Assembly (NCBI GenBank): GCA_033675265.1
Contig: JAUJYZ010000077.1
Coordinates: 1 to 64,000 of the forward strand
DNA from: Actinostola sp. cb2023
Lineage: Eukaryota > Cnidaria > Anthozoa > Actiniaria > Actinostolidae
DNA: 64,000 nucleotides
Direction of reading: 5' to 3'
Shown here: positions 1 to 13,200 of the stretch, piece by piece
Numbering within the stretch: position 1 is the stretch's first letter
Layout: each line of letters starts with the position of its first letter
Program-made: the position numbers and the translations under genes
Notes under the pieces: model-generated
Database searches by the model: none
What the model saw: the letters and a program-made list of their open reading frames with translations, nothing else
Told to the model about the DNA's origin: nothing

Positions 1-34
1 GATCTGGTTCATGGACAAATGTATTAGTTCTGCA

Positions 35-300
35 CGTTACACTACTACTAACTGTAGTCCCATGAAAAGCCTATGAAATAGGCAGAACCTATGAAGTTAA
101 CGTGTGAAGTTTTGTCATAGTAGGCTATGAATTTTACATTATTTTTCATAGACCTACATTGTATTAAAGTCCCTTGAGGCTATGAAATTTTCCTCTGGAG
201 AATTTATACCCTCTGAAAAAAATTTCATAGTACCATGAAAAACAAGCGAGATGAAATACCCATGGATGCACATATCGCACTTCATAGGAATCTCCCCATG
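35..300. repeat. Cluster of CTATGAAA / TTTCATAG motifs
   Basis: About a dozen copies of the short word CTATGAAA or its complement, in both orientations, within about 270 bp. It lies in the left copy of IRE1 intron 3. Origin unknown; possibly a degenerate fold-back element. Confidence 0.5.
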
Positions 301-865
301 AAATGGCTATCATAATGGGAGATACTTGAATATTTTTATACTGTATGCTTTTGCATGGGGCCGGTTGTTTGTAGGATTTTACAGTACTTCAGCTGCAGTG
401 TTACAACTAAATTAGTAAGTGCAATTCTTAATTGTTATTCCGGACTACAAGTAGAGGTACGAGTACTAGTAATGCACAATTTTTTTATAGGTTTACAATG
501 TAGTTTAGATTCTAGTGTTAGTCATTTAATTATTGATTCTACGTACATACAGTAGTGTTACTTAAATCATGAAAAATTGATTATTGTTTTATTTGTCCTA
601 CCCCACCCACAGTAATTTCTAAAAATAAGTTTAGCTTTTCATATGTATTTCTCAAACTCATTATAATTCATTAGCTCAATACCAAATCAGCCTCTCACAT
701 TCGAGTCCGGTGGATGTATCTTGATACCATGGAGACGACTGATCAAGCCACTGATCAAGACACTGAATTATTGGGTATATTTACCATTATTTTCTTCCAT
801 GTACCTTTAACTAGTAGACTTACTACCTCTTACTTATCATGAAAAAAAATCTAGTGATAAATCAT

Positions 866-937
866 CAACCAGAGTTGAATCAGTGACCCCTCGCACATTA
901 CTACTCACTTCCTTATCCATTAGACGACCCGACTGCT
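866..937 (-). other. tRNA-like (SINE head?) segment, left copy
   Basis: On the minus strand a word close to an RNA polymerase III A box (TCTAATGGATAAGG) is followed about 35 bp later by a B-box-like GATTCAACTC. No complete cloverleaf can be drawn, so a tRNA-derived SINE fragment is more likely than a tRNA gene. Confidence 0.3.
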
Positions 938-1088
938 TTTCGATTTGAAGCTCTTTTTTAACAAACATAATCTTGCGAGGTGACCTCATTAGGCCAAGAC
1001 ACAAAGCAATTGTAGGTTTCTCATGAGAACTCAGAACAATTTCAGATAATCATTCATTATCATGAGTTTGAGAGCAATATCAAAACTC

Positions 1089-1207
1089 GTGCTTCGTGTT
1101 TCATCAGGGGCTTCAAATCAGCACCTCGACACAATAAAAGCCTCGCGCTACCGGCCTCGTGCTTCATTATTTCTCGGTGTTTTGAACCCCTGATAAACAC
1201 TCGCCGT
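1089..1207. repeat. Short fold-back element
   Basis: Inverted ends CGTGCTTCGTGTTTCATCAG and a complementary CCCCTGATAAACACTCGC flank about 70 bp. MITE-like size and structure; no ORF. Confidence 0.6.
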
Positions 1208-1209
1208 CG

Positions 1210-4200
1210 TTGTTGAGATTAACATAAAACAATTTAAAAATGTAATGAGCAACTATTATAACAGACTCTTTTAAGAAACAACCTCGACATGTTTTTCGTT
1301 CTATCAAAATCTAGGAGTTGTTTTCAGCTCACAGTTTGAATATTCCTTCAAGATACAGTCAATCCATGACTTTCTCATGATTTCTACAACCTCATGTTGT
1401 GTTTAAATCACCTAGGATCGTATTGTTATCTCGGGCATAGCGCACTTATCAAAAACATTATATAGTTGTTCCTTCGTGAAAGTATTGAGTACACTTCTTT
1501 GCTGTTGGTTTTTGATTTTTGGGCCAATTTGTTTCTAGGAACACAATAATTGAGAACTGTTTATTCACAAGAATGTGGGTCTTCGTCAACAAGAACCTTT
1601 AAGAAACAGACCTTATACATGTAATTATATTGTTTGTTAATGCATTTTGATTCTTTTTAATAGCCAACCAACATGTGGTCTAGCTTGCATGTACAATTTG
1701 CTTAACTGCATGTATCATGGGAATGATTTTAAGTTGTTAGAATGACCTCTCCCAGGTCTTAAATTAAATAGGTGTCTCAAACAGATCTAAATAATATGAA
1801 ACTTGTTAGTATTTGATAAGCTAATCAATGGTTCCCCAAAATGGGAAGCGTTTAATACTGTGTATGTCATGATTCATTATATACATTTACATATATGTCT
1901 GTTATTATAGGATGTACTATGCTTGATTATCCCTTCATGAGAACGTATGTTTTTTCGTACCTATGTTTTGCATTCAACTGTGCTGTTGTTAGGGGCAACA
2001 GAGTATGTTTGGGTCTTTTTAATGACTGGACGCCAACATGTCAGTCTGACACAAAACACGAGTATAAAAAAAGCCAACAACCGTTTGACATTTTTTTGAA
2101 TTCCTTTGCACAATGCATCTATAGCTATTATATACAATATTAGTAGTACTTATTTTGGGAAAATTACAAAAACCTCGTGAAATATGACCTTTAAATAAAA
2201 TAATTTACATGTTGTGTTTATAGAGTATTTGGTTGTTGTGTGTTTCTGCGACCTTCCTTCTGCCTTAAACACGAGTGACGTAACACATACATGTGTCTTC
2301 CCTAACAACTTTTAGTTTTTAACAGTTCAAAACATAGGGACAAAAGTAAAAAATCGTTTCCTCACTCAAGTGATAATTACAGTGTAGTAATTGCAAATCT
2401 TAGTCTTCCAAGTATTGTTAATGGATGTGTCCGGACCACACTGTGAAGAGTATAATATTATTATCCGCGCAAAACATGTGTATAACTCCACATGCATTAC
2501 GAGTAGGCCGCGCTTATTTAATAAATATATCTGTCATAAGCGCGTAGCTGTCCCATTATACACTCTTTGTGAGGGGTATTCTATAGTTGTGCAAAGAATG
2601 TTGAAGAAATATTGAAGCAAAAGTTAAACTAACTCAAACCTCAATTCCACTTTCACATTGTGAATGAGGGTGGCACTTTAAACACTTTCAACACACATAT
2701 GTATGTAAATATAACGGTTGTTTCCCTGGGGATGGCCCGACTTAAAATGCGTAATGTCATTGTTTGCTCAATCGCCAACTGCGGTCTAACAGCGCATGTG
2801 CCCTGTGCCGCCTCTAAGATAATCACCAAGGCTCTATTAAACATGGCCGTATCAACACGAGACTCGCACTCTTCACAAACCTTGTTGGGAGGAAGGTTAT
2901 TCGTCTTGGTTTTCAAATACCACAATATTCATAGAGAGATGAGTTATCACTCCAGTACTATATGCCAAGGTTTAGAGATCTTTAGAGACTAAAACTAGTG
3001 ATTGATACATATACAAATGTATGGGACTAGAAAAAAAATGCAAGTTTCAGACACCGAGCCGAGGTAACCTAAACCCATATTTACACTTCATATCCACACA
3101 TTGTTTAACACTTCGGGCGATGTCTAGTTTTATGTATATGGTATTGTGTCATGGATTATTTATGGTACAATAAACTATATGCCTTGTCATTCATTGAATT
3201 CGCCTGACGTTTTTGTAAATCGCAGTATTATTATCATTATTATATCACAGTAGAATCGAAACCTGGTCACCGCGAGAAATATTTCATAAATCGGTATCAT
3301 TCGTTGAACCACTGAACAACTCTCTAACTGCAAGAAGTTCAAATGATTTGTAAGTCAGATAAACTTCTGCAGTTAGAGAGTCGTTTCTGATTGTTTCCAT
3401 GAAGCATAACAATTTCTGCCCAAGGTTTTTTTCGATTCGAATTGTAAAATGCTTATTCTTACATAATGTAGTTTAGATTTTATGGAATTTTAGTTGACTA
3501 GAGCATCACAGACTTTTCGAAATACAGATTACAACTTCCTGACTGCACAGCCACAGACATTTTGAGCATACCTACATACATGTACTGTAATCCCCAACTA
3601 GATTTTGTAACATATAGTTTTATTTCATGCTTGAAAAGAACATCCTTATTATTGTTATTGTTCTTTTTTCTGGCCTAAAGTATTGTCACTTGAAGATGAT
3701 TGTTTAAAACAATTGTCTTTTTATTCTTGGTAATTGCTTGCAAACATAAGCATTTGAATGAATGAATGGGTTGAAAAATTCTTAATCTCTTAATATTATT
3801 CAAAAGGTATCCTTTACAAAGACAAAATACTCATATAGCAAAAACAACATGCCTTTTGTTATTTCGTTTTTTTCCTTTGTTTATTTGAATGTTTTGTTTT
3901 TAATACTCTCGTGTCTGGACTTTTTATCTGACTGGTAATATTATGTGCAAAGTATCATAAATGCTCTTGATAATATTACAGTGCATATGTGTACTGCTAT
4001 AAGAAACTAATTTAATTTAAATTGTAAATTGGGAGAAATTGGATACAATGTAGACACTTTTTTTGCTTCCAAATATTTAAAACGTCTTTGCAATGGCTGC
4101 TATTTGTTTCAATTCAGATAAAGATGCTAGAACTATACAAAGAGTTTTTAGGGTAGCTAAAATGTAAACCATTTTATAGGAAATAGAATGGGTTTGTAGT

Positions 4201-5020
4201 GATATTTACAATATAATTGGGATGTATTTTTATCTAGATAATTATAATAATACTAGATCAGTTTAGTATAGCTGATTATTTAATACGGTAGCACATAGAC
4301 TGAGAAAAGGCTCCCGAAGCAGCTGGACAAATATCGTTGGAAAAGGGACAAACAGTGGATCGACGAATATAAATCGTTTGTAAGTATAATAATACTCACT
4401 TCCCAATTGAATCAAGATGATTGCATCACACCATAACACGTGTCTTGTGCGATTGGTCCCGGCCATATTTTTTCACCGTAACTTTCCTCCCAACAAATGT
4501 TGGAGGAAATCTTCATCACCCCTAAACAGTTTAAAACATTTTCCAAAGAATATATATCAAAAAAAAAAATATATATTTGTAGTTATTCTTAATATAGTTC
4601 AGGCTCGATATACAAGTTAAAAATAGCACATCAAAGACCACAACAACGACATCTTAGCTTTTATTTTTTTTTTTTAATTAAAAAACAATATCACACAAGA
4701 GATAACAAAGTTCCTTAGGATGTTGACAAAAATATGGTTTTCTTTAAGGTTAGATCATCCGATCCCACGTGGAGTTCGAGAGAGGGATACTTGTTACTAT
4801 AATGGAGGACTCTAAAAACATATATTATATACACACATCTACTTCACTGCCTCATTCCTGTTTCGTGTTCAAGCACGTTTGACATTGATTTAATAACGAA
4901 TACATATAGGTTGTTTTATTATATCGTGTTTGAAAGGTATTTTGGCAGTGAAATGTACTGATATTAGGTTCAAAAAATGAGACCATTTTAGCATTAAAAC
5001 AGGCACTATATATTTTCTAA
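1210..5020. other. Left copy of IRE1 introns 2-3, no further gene seen
   Basis: AT-rich sequence with short open frames of no recognisable similarity. It contains the exon 3 remnant (1,752-1,786) and the hairpin at 3,311-3,390. It differs from its mirror (51,470-55,230) by frequent small indels and substitutions. Confidence 0.5.
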
Positions 5021-5302
5021 CCATTTCTTGATTAACCAACGAATCTCGCCCGTGGTTTTATGAACAGAGTACAATGTCCCATCCAATGTAGATACAAACA
5101 GGAAACGATTCAGGGAATATCAGGTTTTTAGGCCTGTCGAAGCACACAAACAAGAATGAGATAAGGAGCAATATATGCCCGCGTTAGAGAGTTGATAGGC
5201 TTTTTATAACCTCTTGTCCATGATACGCGGGGTTCAAATAAAGAACAGAATGCCCAAGAACAAGGTAATAAATAGAATCCTGTCGACAATTCGCAACATC
5301 AT
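1752..5302 (-). pseudogene. ERN1: IRE1 (ERN1) exons 1-3, degraded mirror copy
   Basis: Minus-strand remnants of the first three IRE1 exons: exon 1 at 5,211-5,302 (two ATGs, then a signal-peptide-like stretch), exon 2 at 5,022-5,133 (start of the luminal sensor domain), exon 3 at 1,752-1,786. Against the right-arm copy, exon 1 has several indels that put a stop in frame, exon 2 has indels near both ends, and exon 3 is 35 instead of 37 nt with its donor GGTAAG changed to GGGAGAGG. Exons 4 onward would lie left of base 1. The changes look like consensus errors or an aged duplicate. The sequence cannot decide between them. Confidence 0.75.
3311..3390. repeat. Hairpin, ~20 bp stem
   Basis: AACTCTCTAACTGCAAGAAG and its near-complement CTTCTGCAGTTAGAGAGT are separated by about 30 bp. 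Probably a tiny MITE in an IRE1 intron. Confidence 0.6.
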
Positions 5303-5553
5303 GGGGTTTTTGTCAAACTAGTGTTATCATCAAAGAATCAGAACTGTAAAAGAAACTCAAGCTGAAACTCTGATCGAAAATAAATTCGAAACTTAACATA
5401 AAGCGACGCGGCGGGACTGGGACTTAGCGACCGTCATTTTTGCTTCGTTTCGATATTGTCTGCTCACTTCCGGTTCAACCGCAAGCCTAAAAAGCCTCGG
5501 GAGGACTCTGGGAACGAGGAATGACTTCCGGTTTATTTGGAATACCGCTGACC

Positions 5554-6408
5554 CACAGGTCAGCCCAAGCAATATATTTGTGGAAGTGTACGAACGTGAT
5601 TTTGCAGTGAAATGTATGGCGACGAAAAATACGTATTTTTGTTTTAATAAAATTGAACATACCTTGGTCCTGGTGTTGTTGTTTAATGCTATGTTAACAT
5701 TCTTTCTGGCTGGTTTTTAGCCGTTTTTAGAGCGGTTTTTGAAAAAATAGTGCCCACTAGTCAATAAAGCATACATTTGTGAGTTGTACGAACGGATTTA
5801 CATGTGAATGTTTGTTATGGGGTCGAATTATGTTGATATACGTATTTTTGTTTAATAAATTTGTTAAATTCATAGCTTGGTCCTGTGTTGTGTGTAATGC
5901 TATTAACCATCTTTCTGCTGGTTTTTAGCCGTTTATAGAGCGGTTTTTGAAAAAAATAGCCCACTAGATCAATTAAAGAGAATACATTTGCTGGGTGTAC
6001 GAACGGATACAGGAATGTTTTAATTGGGGCGGAATAAAATACGTATTTTTGTTTTAAAATAAAATTTGAACATACCTTGGTCATTTGTTGTTGTTAATGC
6101 TATTTAAACGTTATTCTGGCTGGTTTTAGCCGTTTTAGAGCGGTTTTTGAAAAATTTAGCCCACCAGTCAATACGAATATTATGGACTGGTGGATATTTT
6201 TTTGTCCCCTAAATTTTTTCAAAAACCGCCCTAAAACGGCTAAAAACCAGCCAGAGTGACGTTAAAATAGCATTAACAACAACCACAGGTACCAAGGTGA
6301 TGGTCAAATTGATAAAACAAAAAAATACGTATTTTTAGCCCCATACATTTCACTGTAAAATTCACGTTTTCGTAACACTCCAAAAATGTATTGCTTGGGC
6401 TGCCTGTG
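5554..6408. mobile_element. Fold-back element, CACAGG family, left copy
   Basis: Starts CACAGGTCAGCCCAAGC and ends GCTTGGGCTGCCTGTG, flanked on both sides by GCTGACC, a 7 bp target duplication. Inside are several repeats of a unit of about 190 bp containing ACGTATTTTT and AAACCGC/GCGGTTTT words in inverted orientation. It sits in the IRE1-TEX2 intergenic region. It is noisier than the right copy. Confidence 0.8.
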
Positions 6409-8440
6409 GCTGACCCAGAAACAAAAGCCATCAGAAGGAATGAATTCTCTGTTATTAATAATAACACCGCTGACCCATAAATTGTGAAAACAAATCGAAA
6501 ACTGGTGGATCAAACCGCATGCAAGATGTGCCAATTGCACACAATCTTCAAGTCAGCACAATTTATACACGGGAGAGAGACGGGCTGACTTTGGTTGGTC
6601 AGAAATGAAGAATTAACAAATAATCTTTGGGAAAGTATTCAGAGGTGGGTATGAGCGCAAAGAAACGCCCCGCCACCACGACCACCATTAACCGAAGGGG
6701 ACAAGACATCTGGTACTAGGAATGGGTGGTACTGTAAATTCTCCTGGGGAGAGCTAGATCTGCACCTGGCATCAATATCAATACGGATATATCCTACTTA
6801 CTGCTTAGCACTTGGAGACTCGGATTCGGAAGAAGAGATCGGTATTGTACGCAAGAGACGAGAAGTTATCGGCTGATCGGGAAGAGGGCGACCGCCGAAG
6901 ACAAAACGTAACCCATCGAAATCGAGCAAAAATACTCCAGTGACCGCAAATACAGTCAATACAAACAAGATTACGAGGAGATCATGCCCTTCGCTAATCC
7001 AAACAGTGGGTAAATGAAAGTGTAGATGTCGTCGACAGGCAAGCGGCTGAGAAAAGGGCAATCGCTCAAACAACAGACTTGTGCCTGGGAAATTTCAAAA
7101 ATCCAGTCAGGTGTTAAAATACTCCGACTGTAAGCAACCAGGGATGCGAGTTCCTACGCCGCGAACCTTCCACCACCACCGTCGAAGGACTTTTAACAAA
7201 AGGACCAGTCACCCAAGCAGATAATCCAAAAGATGAACAGCTGACTCAGGGGCTCTCAGCCATAAAGGATCTCATTTGAGGTTTTGCAAACGCGAAAAGG
7301 AAGTGACGATCATGATAGCTGAGGAAACCGTCCCCGCTCTGCCTGTCCCCCATTTCGTCGGCTGTACCGTCAATTATAACAGCGATAGATTTAGCTTCGA
7401 GTGAAAAGCCTTGCAGCAGCTAACATCAAAGCTATTTCTTTGTCGTCTTGTTGCTCGCTGCAGCAGCCACAGAGGAAGAAAACAACGATGAGATCGAGTT
7501 ACGACGAGAAAGGCGGACACAAGGCTAGCAGTGGCGTCTCATATTAACGATTCCATTCCATTGTCTCATGCAACTCAGAGACTACAAATCTACCCCAACT
7601 CCGTCAAAATACGACATTTACACGAAACACCGATTACATTCTTGACTCTCTTGCGTGTCTTCTGTCTTTATATTTATTTGATATCCGATCCACCAGTTTT
7701 TGTGGAATGGCATGATAGTGGTTTGTGTACTTGCATATTTTATAGGTTGTTTGATATTGCTGGTATGTGTTTGTCCCGAAGGATCGCTCGGAATGAACGC
7801 TTTCAACAGCGAACTTGATGAATACAATCTAACGGGTTTTTGCCTTTCACCCTAAACCTACATACATCTCCAAAGATCCTGGATTATTTGCTACGTTCCG
7901 AGAGAAATGAAAGGTAAATAAGTTAGGAGTAGTTTTAATTTAATCGTTCTTTTTGTGAGCAAGTGTCCTAGAGGCGGACACGTAAGAAATGATGATTTGG
8001 GTAACATTTTAAAAACACGCAAACTCAAAAAGCAACACTTCAGATTTTGTAATTGTCTTCAAGTGGCTAATTTAGACCTACGGCAGGCGAACGCATGTTT
8101 TTGAATATCAACAGAAACAACAATTTCATTGAAATTTATTCAAAGTTTAGAAGCTACTTTGTACTTTAGTTTTTCGTCGGCCAAAAGTAAGAAAAGACAA
8201 TGTGTTTACGTCCATTTCTTTGAATGGAAAAAACAAAAGTTGTAATGGGCGCCCGAAAGAGCTTTCAGATCAATAATTTACCAATGATAACAATACACAA
8301 GTATTACATTGTATGGTAGTGAAATTGTGTTCTTTTTGAAGCTCACACTGAATAATTGCCAATTTCGTCAATATAGTGGCAATGAATGTTTAATGACTAG
8401 TTTTATAGGGAATTTCTACACGTCATTCAAATACTTTTAA

Positions 8441-8738
8441 ATTATCAGAATTTCGTGTTGCACACTAAAAATGCCACATAAAAAAGTGTGTTGGTTCATA
8501 ACACTGTGATGTACATTATCAGAATTTCGTGTTGCACACTAGAAATGCCACATAAAAAAGTGTGTTGGTTCATAACACTGTGATGTACATTATCAGAATT
8601 TCGTGTTGCACACTAGAAATGCCACATAAAAAAGTGTGTTGGTTCATTACACTGTGATGTACATTATCAGAATTTCGTGTTGCACACTAAGAATGCCACA
8701 TAAAAAAGTGTGTTGGTTCATAACACTGTGATGTACAT
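8441..8738. repeat. 74 bp minisatellite, four copies
   Basis: ATTATCAGAATTTCGTG recurs at exact 74 bp steps (cagaattt at 8,446, 8,520, 8,594, 8,668). Units differ by one or two bases. It lies in TEX2 intron 1. Units are contiguous with no spacers, so this is not a CRISPR array. Confidence 0.9.
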
Positions 8739-8970
8739 ATGTTAACATGTAATAATAATAATAATAATATATATTTCTTAAAACGTACCTAACAGGAGTC
8801 TCGATGCTTTTACAATTTAAAAATATTTACTGAAAAATAAATTAAATTAAAATAAACATGTTTTCTATTTGACCGAATTCACATTATTTTCAAACTTGTT
8901 TACGTGACACTATGTACATGTAAAACAAGACAGTGATTACAGGATGGGTTATCTCATCAATTAGTAATAT

Positions 8971-9247
8971 AGCTAATTGCATAATCGTTGTCGGGTTGAA
9001 AATCATGAAAGCTATGACCAAAAGGCATTCTGGGAAAATAAAACTCTCAAATAACACCGTCAAATGATCGACCTTTTTATGCAGACTTGTAGGGTCTTAG
9101 TTAAATAGCTTATACATCTTCAAAACTACGAGAACATTGAATATATCTGTATGAAATGCGGGTTATGAACTGATTTCCCATCCATCCTTGCGGTCTCAGC
9201 TTCTATGATTTATGATTTTCAACCCGACAACGATTATGCAATTAGCT
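8971..9247. mobile_element. AGCTAATTGCATAATCG-type MITE in TEX2 intron 1
   Basis: Terminal inverted repeats AGCTAATTGCATAATCGTTG and complement, continuing through GTCGGGTTGAAAATCAT, with AT/TA flanks. About 280 bp with no coding capacity. A second member with a nested insert is at 25,715. Confidence 0.85.
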
Positions 9248-9339
9248 ATATACAGTTTACATAATGTGAAGAACAGCAATACATATGATTGTGAAGAGAT
9301 ATAGCTAGAGATATCTTCAAGTGGCATTGATTCACTGAA

Positions 9340-9369
9340 CAATAATAATAATAATAATAATAATAATAA
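9340..9369. repeat. (AAT)n microsatellite
   Basis: About ten AAT/TAA units in TEX2 intron 1. A further run lies at 8,748-8,770. Confidence 0.9.
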
Positions 9370-9762
9370 GCATTTTATAAAAGTGCCTATTCTTACAAAT
9401 CAAAGACATTTTACAGTGATAAAGAAAAAGAAAATAACACCTAATAAATATAAAGGTACAACATGAATAACACCATGTTTACCCGCAACACCCTAACACA
9501 TTAATGTACAAGCATTACTAATAACGAACATTAACACCATTGACACTTTTAAATCTGCGATAAAATATTTTCTTTTAGACTATAATCCTAAATTTTGATT
9601 ATCACTCGATTACCTTTTGTATTAATATTTCAATTATTATTTAATGTTTAATCATATGTGAGTGTATCGAGTGTCATAAGATGCTCCTAAAACTGTTTAT
9701 TATGAAATTTCTATTATTATTATTATAAGTAAATATAGAGGGTCCACAACCAGGATTGAACA

Positions 9763-9912
9763 TATTGGAAGTAAAGACGCTAATAAATCCTGATTATCAA
9801 CCAGAGAGTGTCTTTACTTCCAATATTATTATTATCATAATAATAATAATAATCTTTATTTATATAGCGTAACTGTTATTTCTTCTAAAAAAACAATAGC
9901 GCTTAACAATAT
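9763..9912. repeat. Hairpin plus (TAA)n-CTTTATTTATATAGCG tail
   Basis: ATATTGGAAGTAAAGACGC and a complementary GTGTCTTTACTTCCAATATT form a stem (9,763-9,826). It is followed by a TAA run and CTTTATTTATATAGCG, a tail type seen next to retroposon 3' ends in marine invertebrates. The SINE/LINE assignment is inference. Confidence 0.5.
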
Positions 9913-12408
9913 TACTAATAATAAAATATATGAAACTAATATCTATAAAATACCTTACCCCTACTTTACATTCACATCTAAAATAAAAGTCCTAATGATC
10001 TGGTATTAATATAAAATGTATTTTGTTTTCACGTACAGGGCTGGATGTTAAAAACCTATGATTATGATCAAAACAGTATTTCTGATACAACGTTAGTGTA
10101 CGCAGAATTGAAGGACAATCGTCTCATCCTATCTCATCCAAAGTTAGATGGCAGCTCCAAAAAGCTTGATATCAAGAGTGTTAATGACGACACCAACATA
10201 CCTGTTACTCGACAAGATCACTTTGACCTCACTGGCAGCTATATCTGCCTTACACCACCTACGCTGGCTGCAAGAAGGATCTGGAGTAAAAAGTATCCTA
10301 TCTGTCTAGTTCTAGGACAGGCTGGGGAAGTCAAAGAGAAAATCAAAGAAAACTAATAATGGGGATGAACCAAGCGCTAAAACAACACTTCAAAAAGTAA
10401 AAAGCCAGTCATCTGTTGATGGAGTCAGTGTTTTGTACTTATTTGCTAAAACAGGACGGCAGAAAGAGGAATGGTACCAACACTTTGAAAGGATTTTAAA
10501 ACCCCAAAAGAATGGTTCAACACTTCATACATCATCATGCAGCTATCCCCACTACATGGCCAAGCTACTGCCTAATACTGACACAGGAATGCAGGATTCG
10601 CAAGAAGTTCAGTTGGCATGGGTGAATATGCTGTTTGGTAGAGTTTTCTGGGACGTTTGGCAGGATCGTTACTGGGCTGACAAAATCAAACAGCGTTTTC
10701 AGAATAAGTTGAGTCGGGTACATAAGCCACAGTTCATTCGTGACATTCATATTACCGATCTGAGTCTGGGACATACCTTTCCTCTAATCAACAAAGTATC
10801 CCCTCCAGTGCTGGATGAACAAGGGATGTGGGTTGACTTTGACGTGACCTACAGCGGAGGGATTGTTTTCACTGTCGAAACACACTTAAACATCGATGGT
10901 TATTTGAACTATTTCTTGAATCTTGGAAAAGAAAAGGAACTCTTAGGGGACTTAGACATGGCAGAACTATCGCGAAAGTATGACATCATTGAGAAAGATG
11001 AGCTTATGGACGATGAGAATCACCCTCCTGTTGATGGCGATAATCAGTCTTTGACGTCAGAAAGTCCACCCGAGAGCGACTCTGATTTTGAATCTCCAGA
11101 ATCAGACCTCGAGGAGCTGACTAACAAGCTAAAAAACAGTCGACCAAACAGTTATGATGATGATTCGCCATCACCAAGTGAAGTATCATCTGAGAACTTG
11201 TATGCTCAAGAAGCACTAATGCAGTTGAAATCTCTGGAAGGATTCCTTGAAAAACAAATTGCAGAAGCCGAGGAAATGAACCTGTTAGAAGTGGCTGGTT
11301 CTTCTTCGTTAAATCTCTCACAAGATTCGTTGTCTAACGTTGATAGTGTTTCCGACTCTGGAAGGAACAAACAGCCCTCTGCAGAAGGAAAGCTCCAGCG
11401 AAGACTCCTCCGACAGACCCAGCCTTTCTCCTCCACCAAACTTAAAGCAAAGAATGGTTGAGAGTCCACTTTCTAGTCCCGTCAAGAAAACAAACCCTCA
11501 AGGAGGAACGAGAAGGAAGCTGATTGGTGTTCTTGAAAGACTTGCCAAGTCTAAGTGGGTAAAGAAGGCCGCTGAAACGAAAATCGTCAAGACAGCAGCA
11601 GAGAAGTTCTCTAACTTGCCAATCATTCTTTCTGTAGAAGTACAGTCAGTTAAAGGAACACTGACGTTAAACATCCCCCCGCCACCAACGAACAGATTAT
11701 GGTAGGTACAAGTAAAGAGCAAGAAAGGCTTAGATGGTTTCTAGCTAGTGTCTCCACGATGCGAGAGGTTTCAGGCTGGTTTCACCCTTGTTTCAACTTC
11801 CCTCTAATCCATATTCACTGTAGCTCAGTTCAGCTTAAATTCAATACCTTTATTATATAAACACCATCCTCGAATATACTGACCTGTATTGTACTGACAA
11901 TGACAATGACTCATATAATTATACATACATACATACGTACATACATACATGCTTTCTCCACGTCAACCCTATGGCTTTATTATGGCCGAGGGGGACTTAC
12001 ACATCCCAGTCCCTCCCTTTGGATAGTCTAACAGGAGAGGAAAAAAAGACATATATAATGTACATCAATGTATAGTTCAAAAGCACTTACAACTATTAAT
12101 TATCAAATCACTGTCCAATAATGAATGCACTTTGATAATAATGTTCTCGAACATATATTTATAGTTTTGCAACATGGTGTCACATCGGAGGCAACATGCA
12201 CGTACAGTACAAGGCTTAACTATCATGTGTTTACCTGTTAGGTATGGTTTCAGAGACGATCCCTTACTATTTGTTACTGCTCGTCCAAAACTTGGAGCAA
12301 GACAGGTCAAACTAACTCATGTAACAGACTGGATAGAAAAGAAATTGAAGCAAGAATTTAAGGTAATTAATTGACTATTTCAAATTGGACAATGTTTCTA
12401 AAAACAGG

Positions 12409-12553
12409 CTGGTTGCACGAAAGGTGGTTATCGCTATCCATCGGATAAGTCCTATCCAACAGATAAAATGAATGCAGTTATTCAATAAATGTTATCCATT
12501 GGATAGGACTGATCCGGTGGATAGTGCTAACCACCTTTCGTGCATGCAACCAG
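12409..12553. mobile_element. CTGGTTGCACGAAAGGTGG MITE in TEX2 intron 3
   Basis: Inverted ends CTGGTTGCACGAAAGGTGGT and complement, with internal inverted words (GGATAAGTCCTATCC). About 145 bp, between TEX2 exons 3 and 4. Confidence 0.85.
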
Positions 12554-13200
12554 GACCTGGTGTATATATGTGTTACATTAATTTTCAAAATAAAATAAAA
12601 AATTGTTTTTGCTTTGTTTTTTTTTAGAATATGTTTGTCCTTCCCAACATGGAAGACATTTCAATCAAGATCATGAACAGTGACGTTGAAAAGCAGTTTG
12701 CTGATAACTAAGAAAATGGTATTCCATAACCCATACTACGTACATGTTACCTATGCATGTGAAAGCAAAAAAACGTATTTCAGTTGAGTCTATAAAATAA
12801 TGTTCCAATGTTACAGAAAACTATTAAACGTAGGTCAAAAACATGCACTAGGATCATTAGTACAATGACAGTCAAGATATCCATATTACAGTATGTGGTT
12901 CTAATTGTGAACAGTTCTAATTGTGAACACTTTTCAGTAAAAGTGCCGTTTTTACTCCGTAAAGTTACGATCGATAAAAAATATTTTACCCGAGCAAATA
13001 TTTATTTATTTTCAATCATTCAATGCTATTTTGGGCTTCCTAACATTTATTCCGCGAGAAACTTCAACTTTTAAGTGCGCCTTTAAAATTTTGAGTGGCA
13101 AAAGTCGCATATTTTCTTTCTAGAAACGCAAAGTTTGGAGTTTGCTTTATGTGAGCCAGAAGGTAAATAATTACACTTTTTTTTTACAAAACAATAATAA

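Larger units (their letters stand above)
6651..12711 (+). pseudogene. TEX2: TEX2 mirror copy with frameshifts
   Basis: Same four-exon gene as the intact right-arm copy: exon 1 6,651-7,913, exon 2 10,039-11,701, exon 3 12,242-12,362, exon 4 12,628-12,711. Splice sites agree with the right copy. Exon 1 is about 87 nt longer than its mirror and interrupted by many small insertions and deletions, so no long frame survives there. Exon 2 has +1 in an A-run near 10,350 and +4 near 11,370. Exons 3 and 4 are intact. The errors are mostly homopolymer or short-repeat indels, which suggests poor consensus more than decay, but a true broken duplicate is possible. Confidence 0.85.

Noticed and set aside
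6273..6540. Short minus-strand ORFs near the IRE1 promoter
   Set aside because: They lie in the noisy left copy of the fold-back element and are absent in the same form from the cleaner right copy.
8441..8738. CRISPR-like regular repeats
   Set aside because: The 74 bp units are contiguous with no variable spacers, and the DNA is animal nuclear DNA.
11340..11705. Separate gene downstream of TEX2 in the left arm
   Set aside because: It is the C-terminal part of TEX2 exon 2, thrown into another frame by a 4 nt insertion; the right arm shows one continuous exon.
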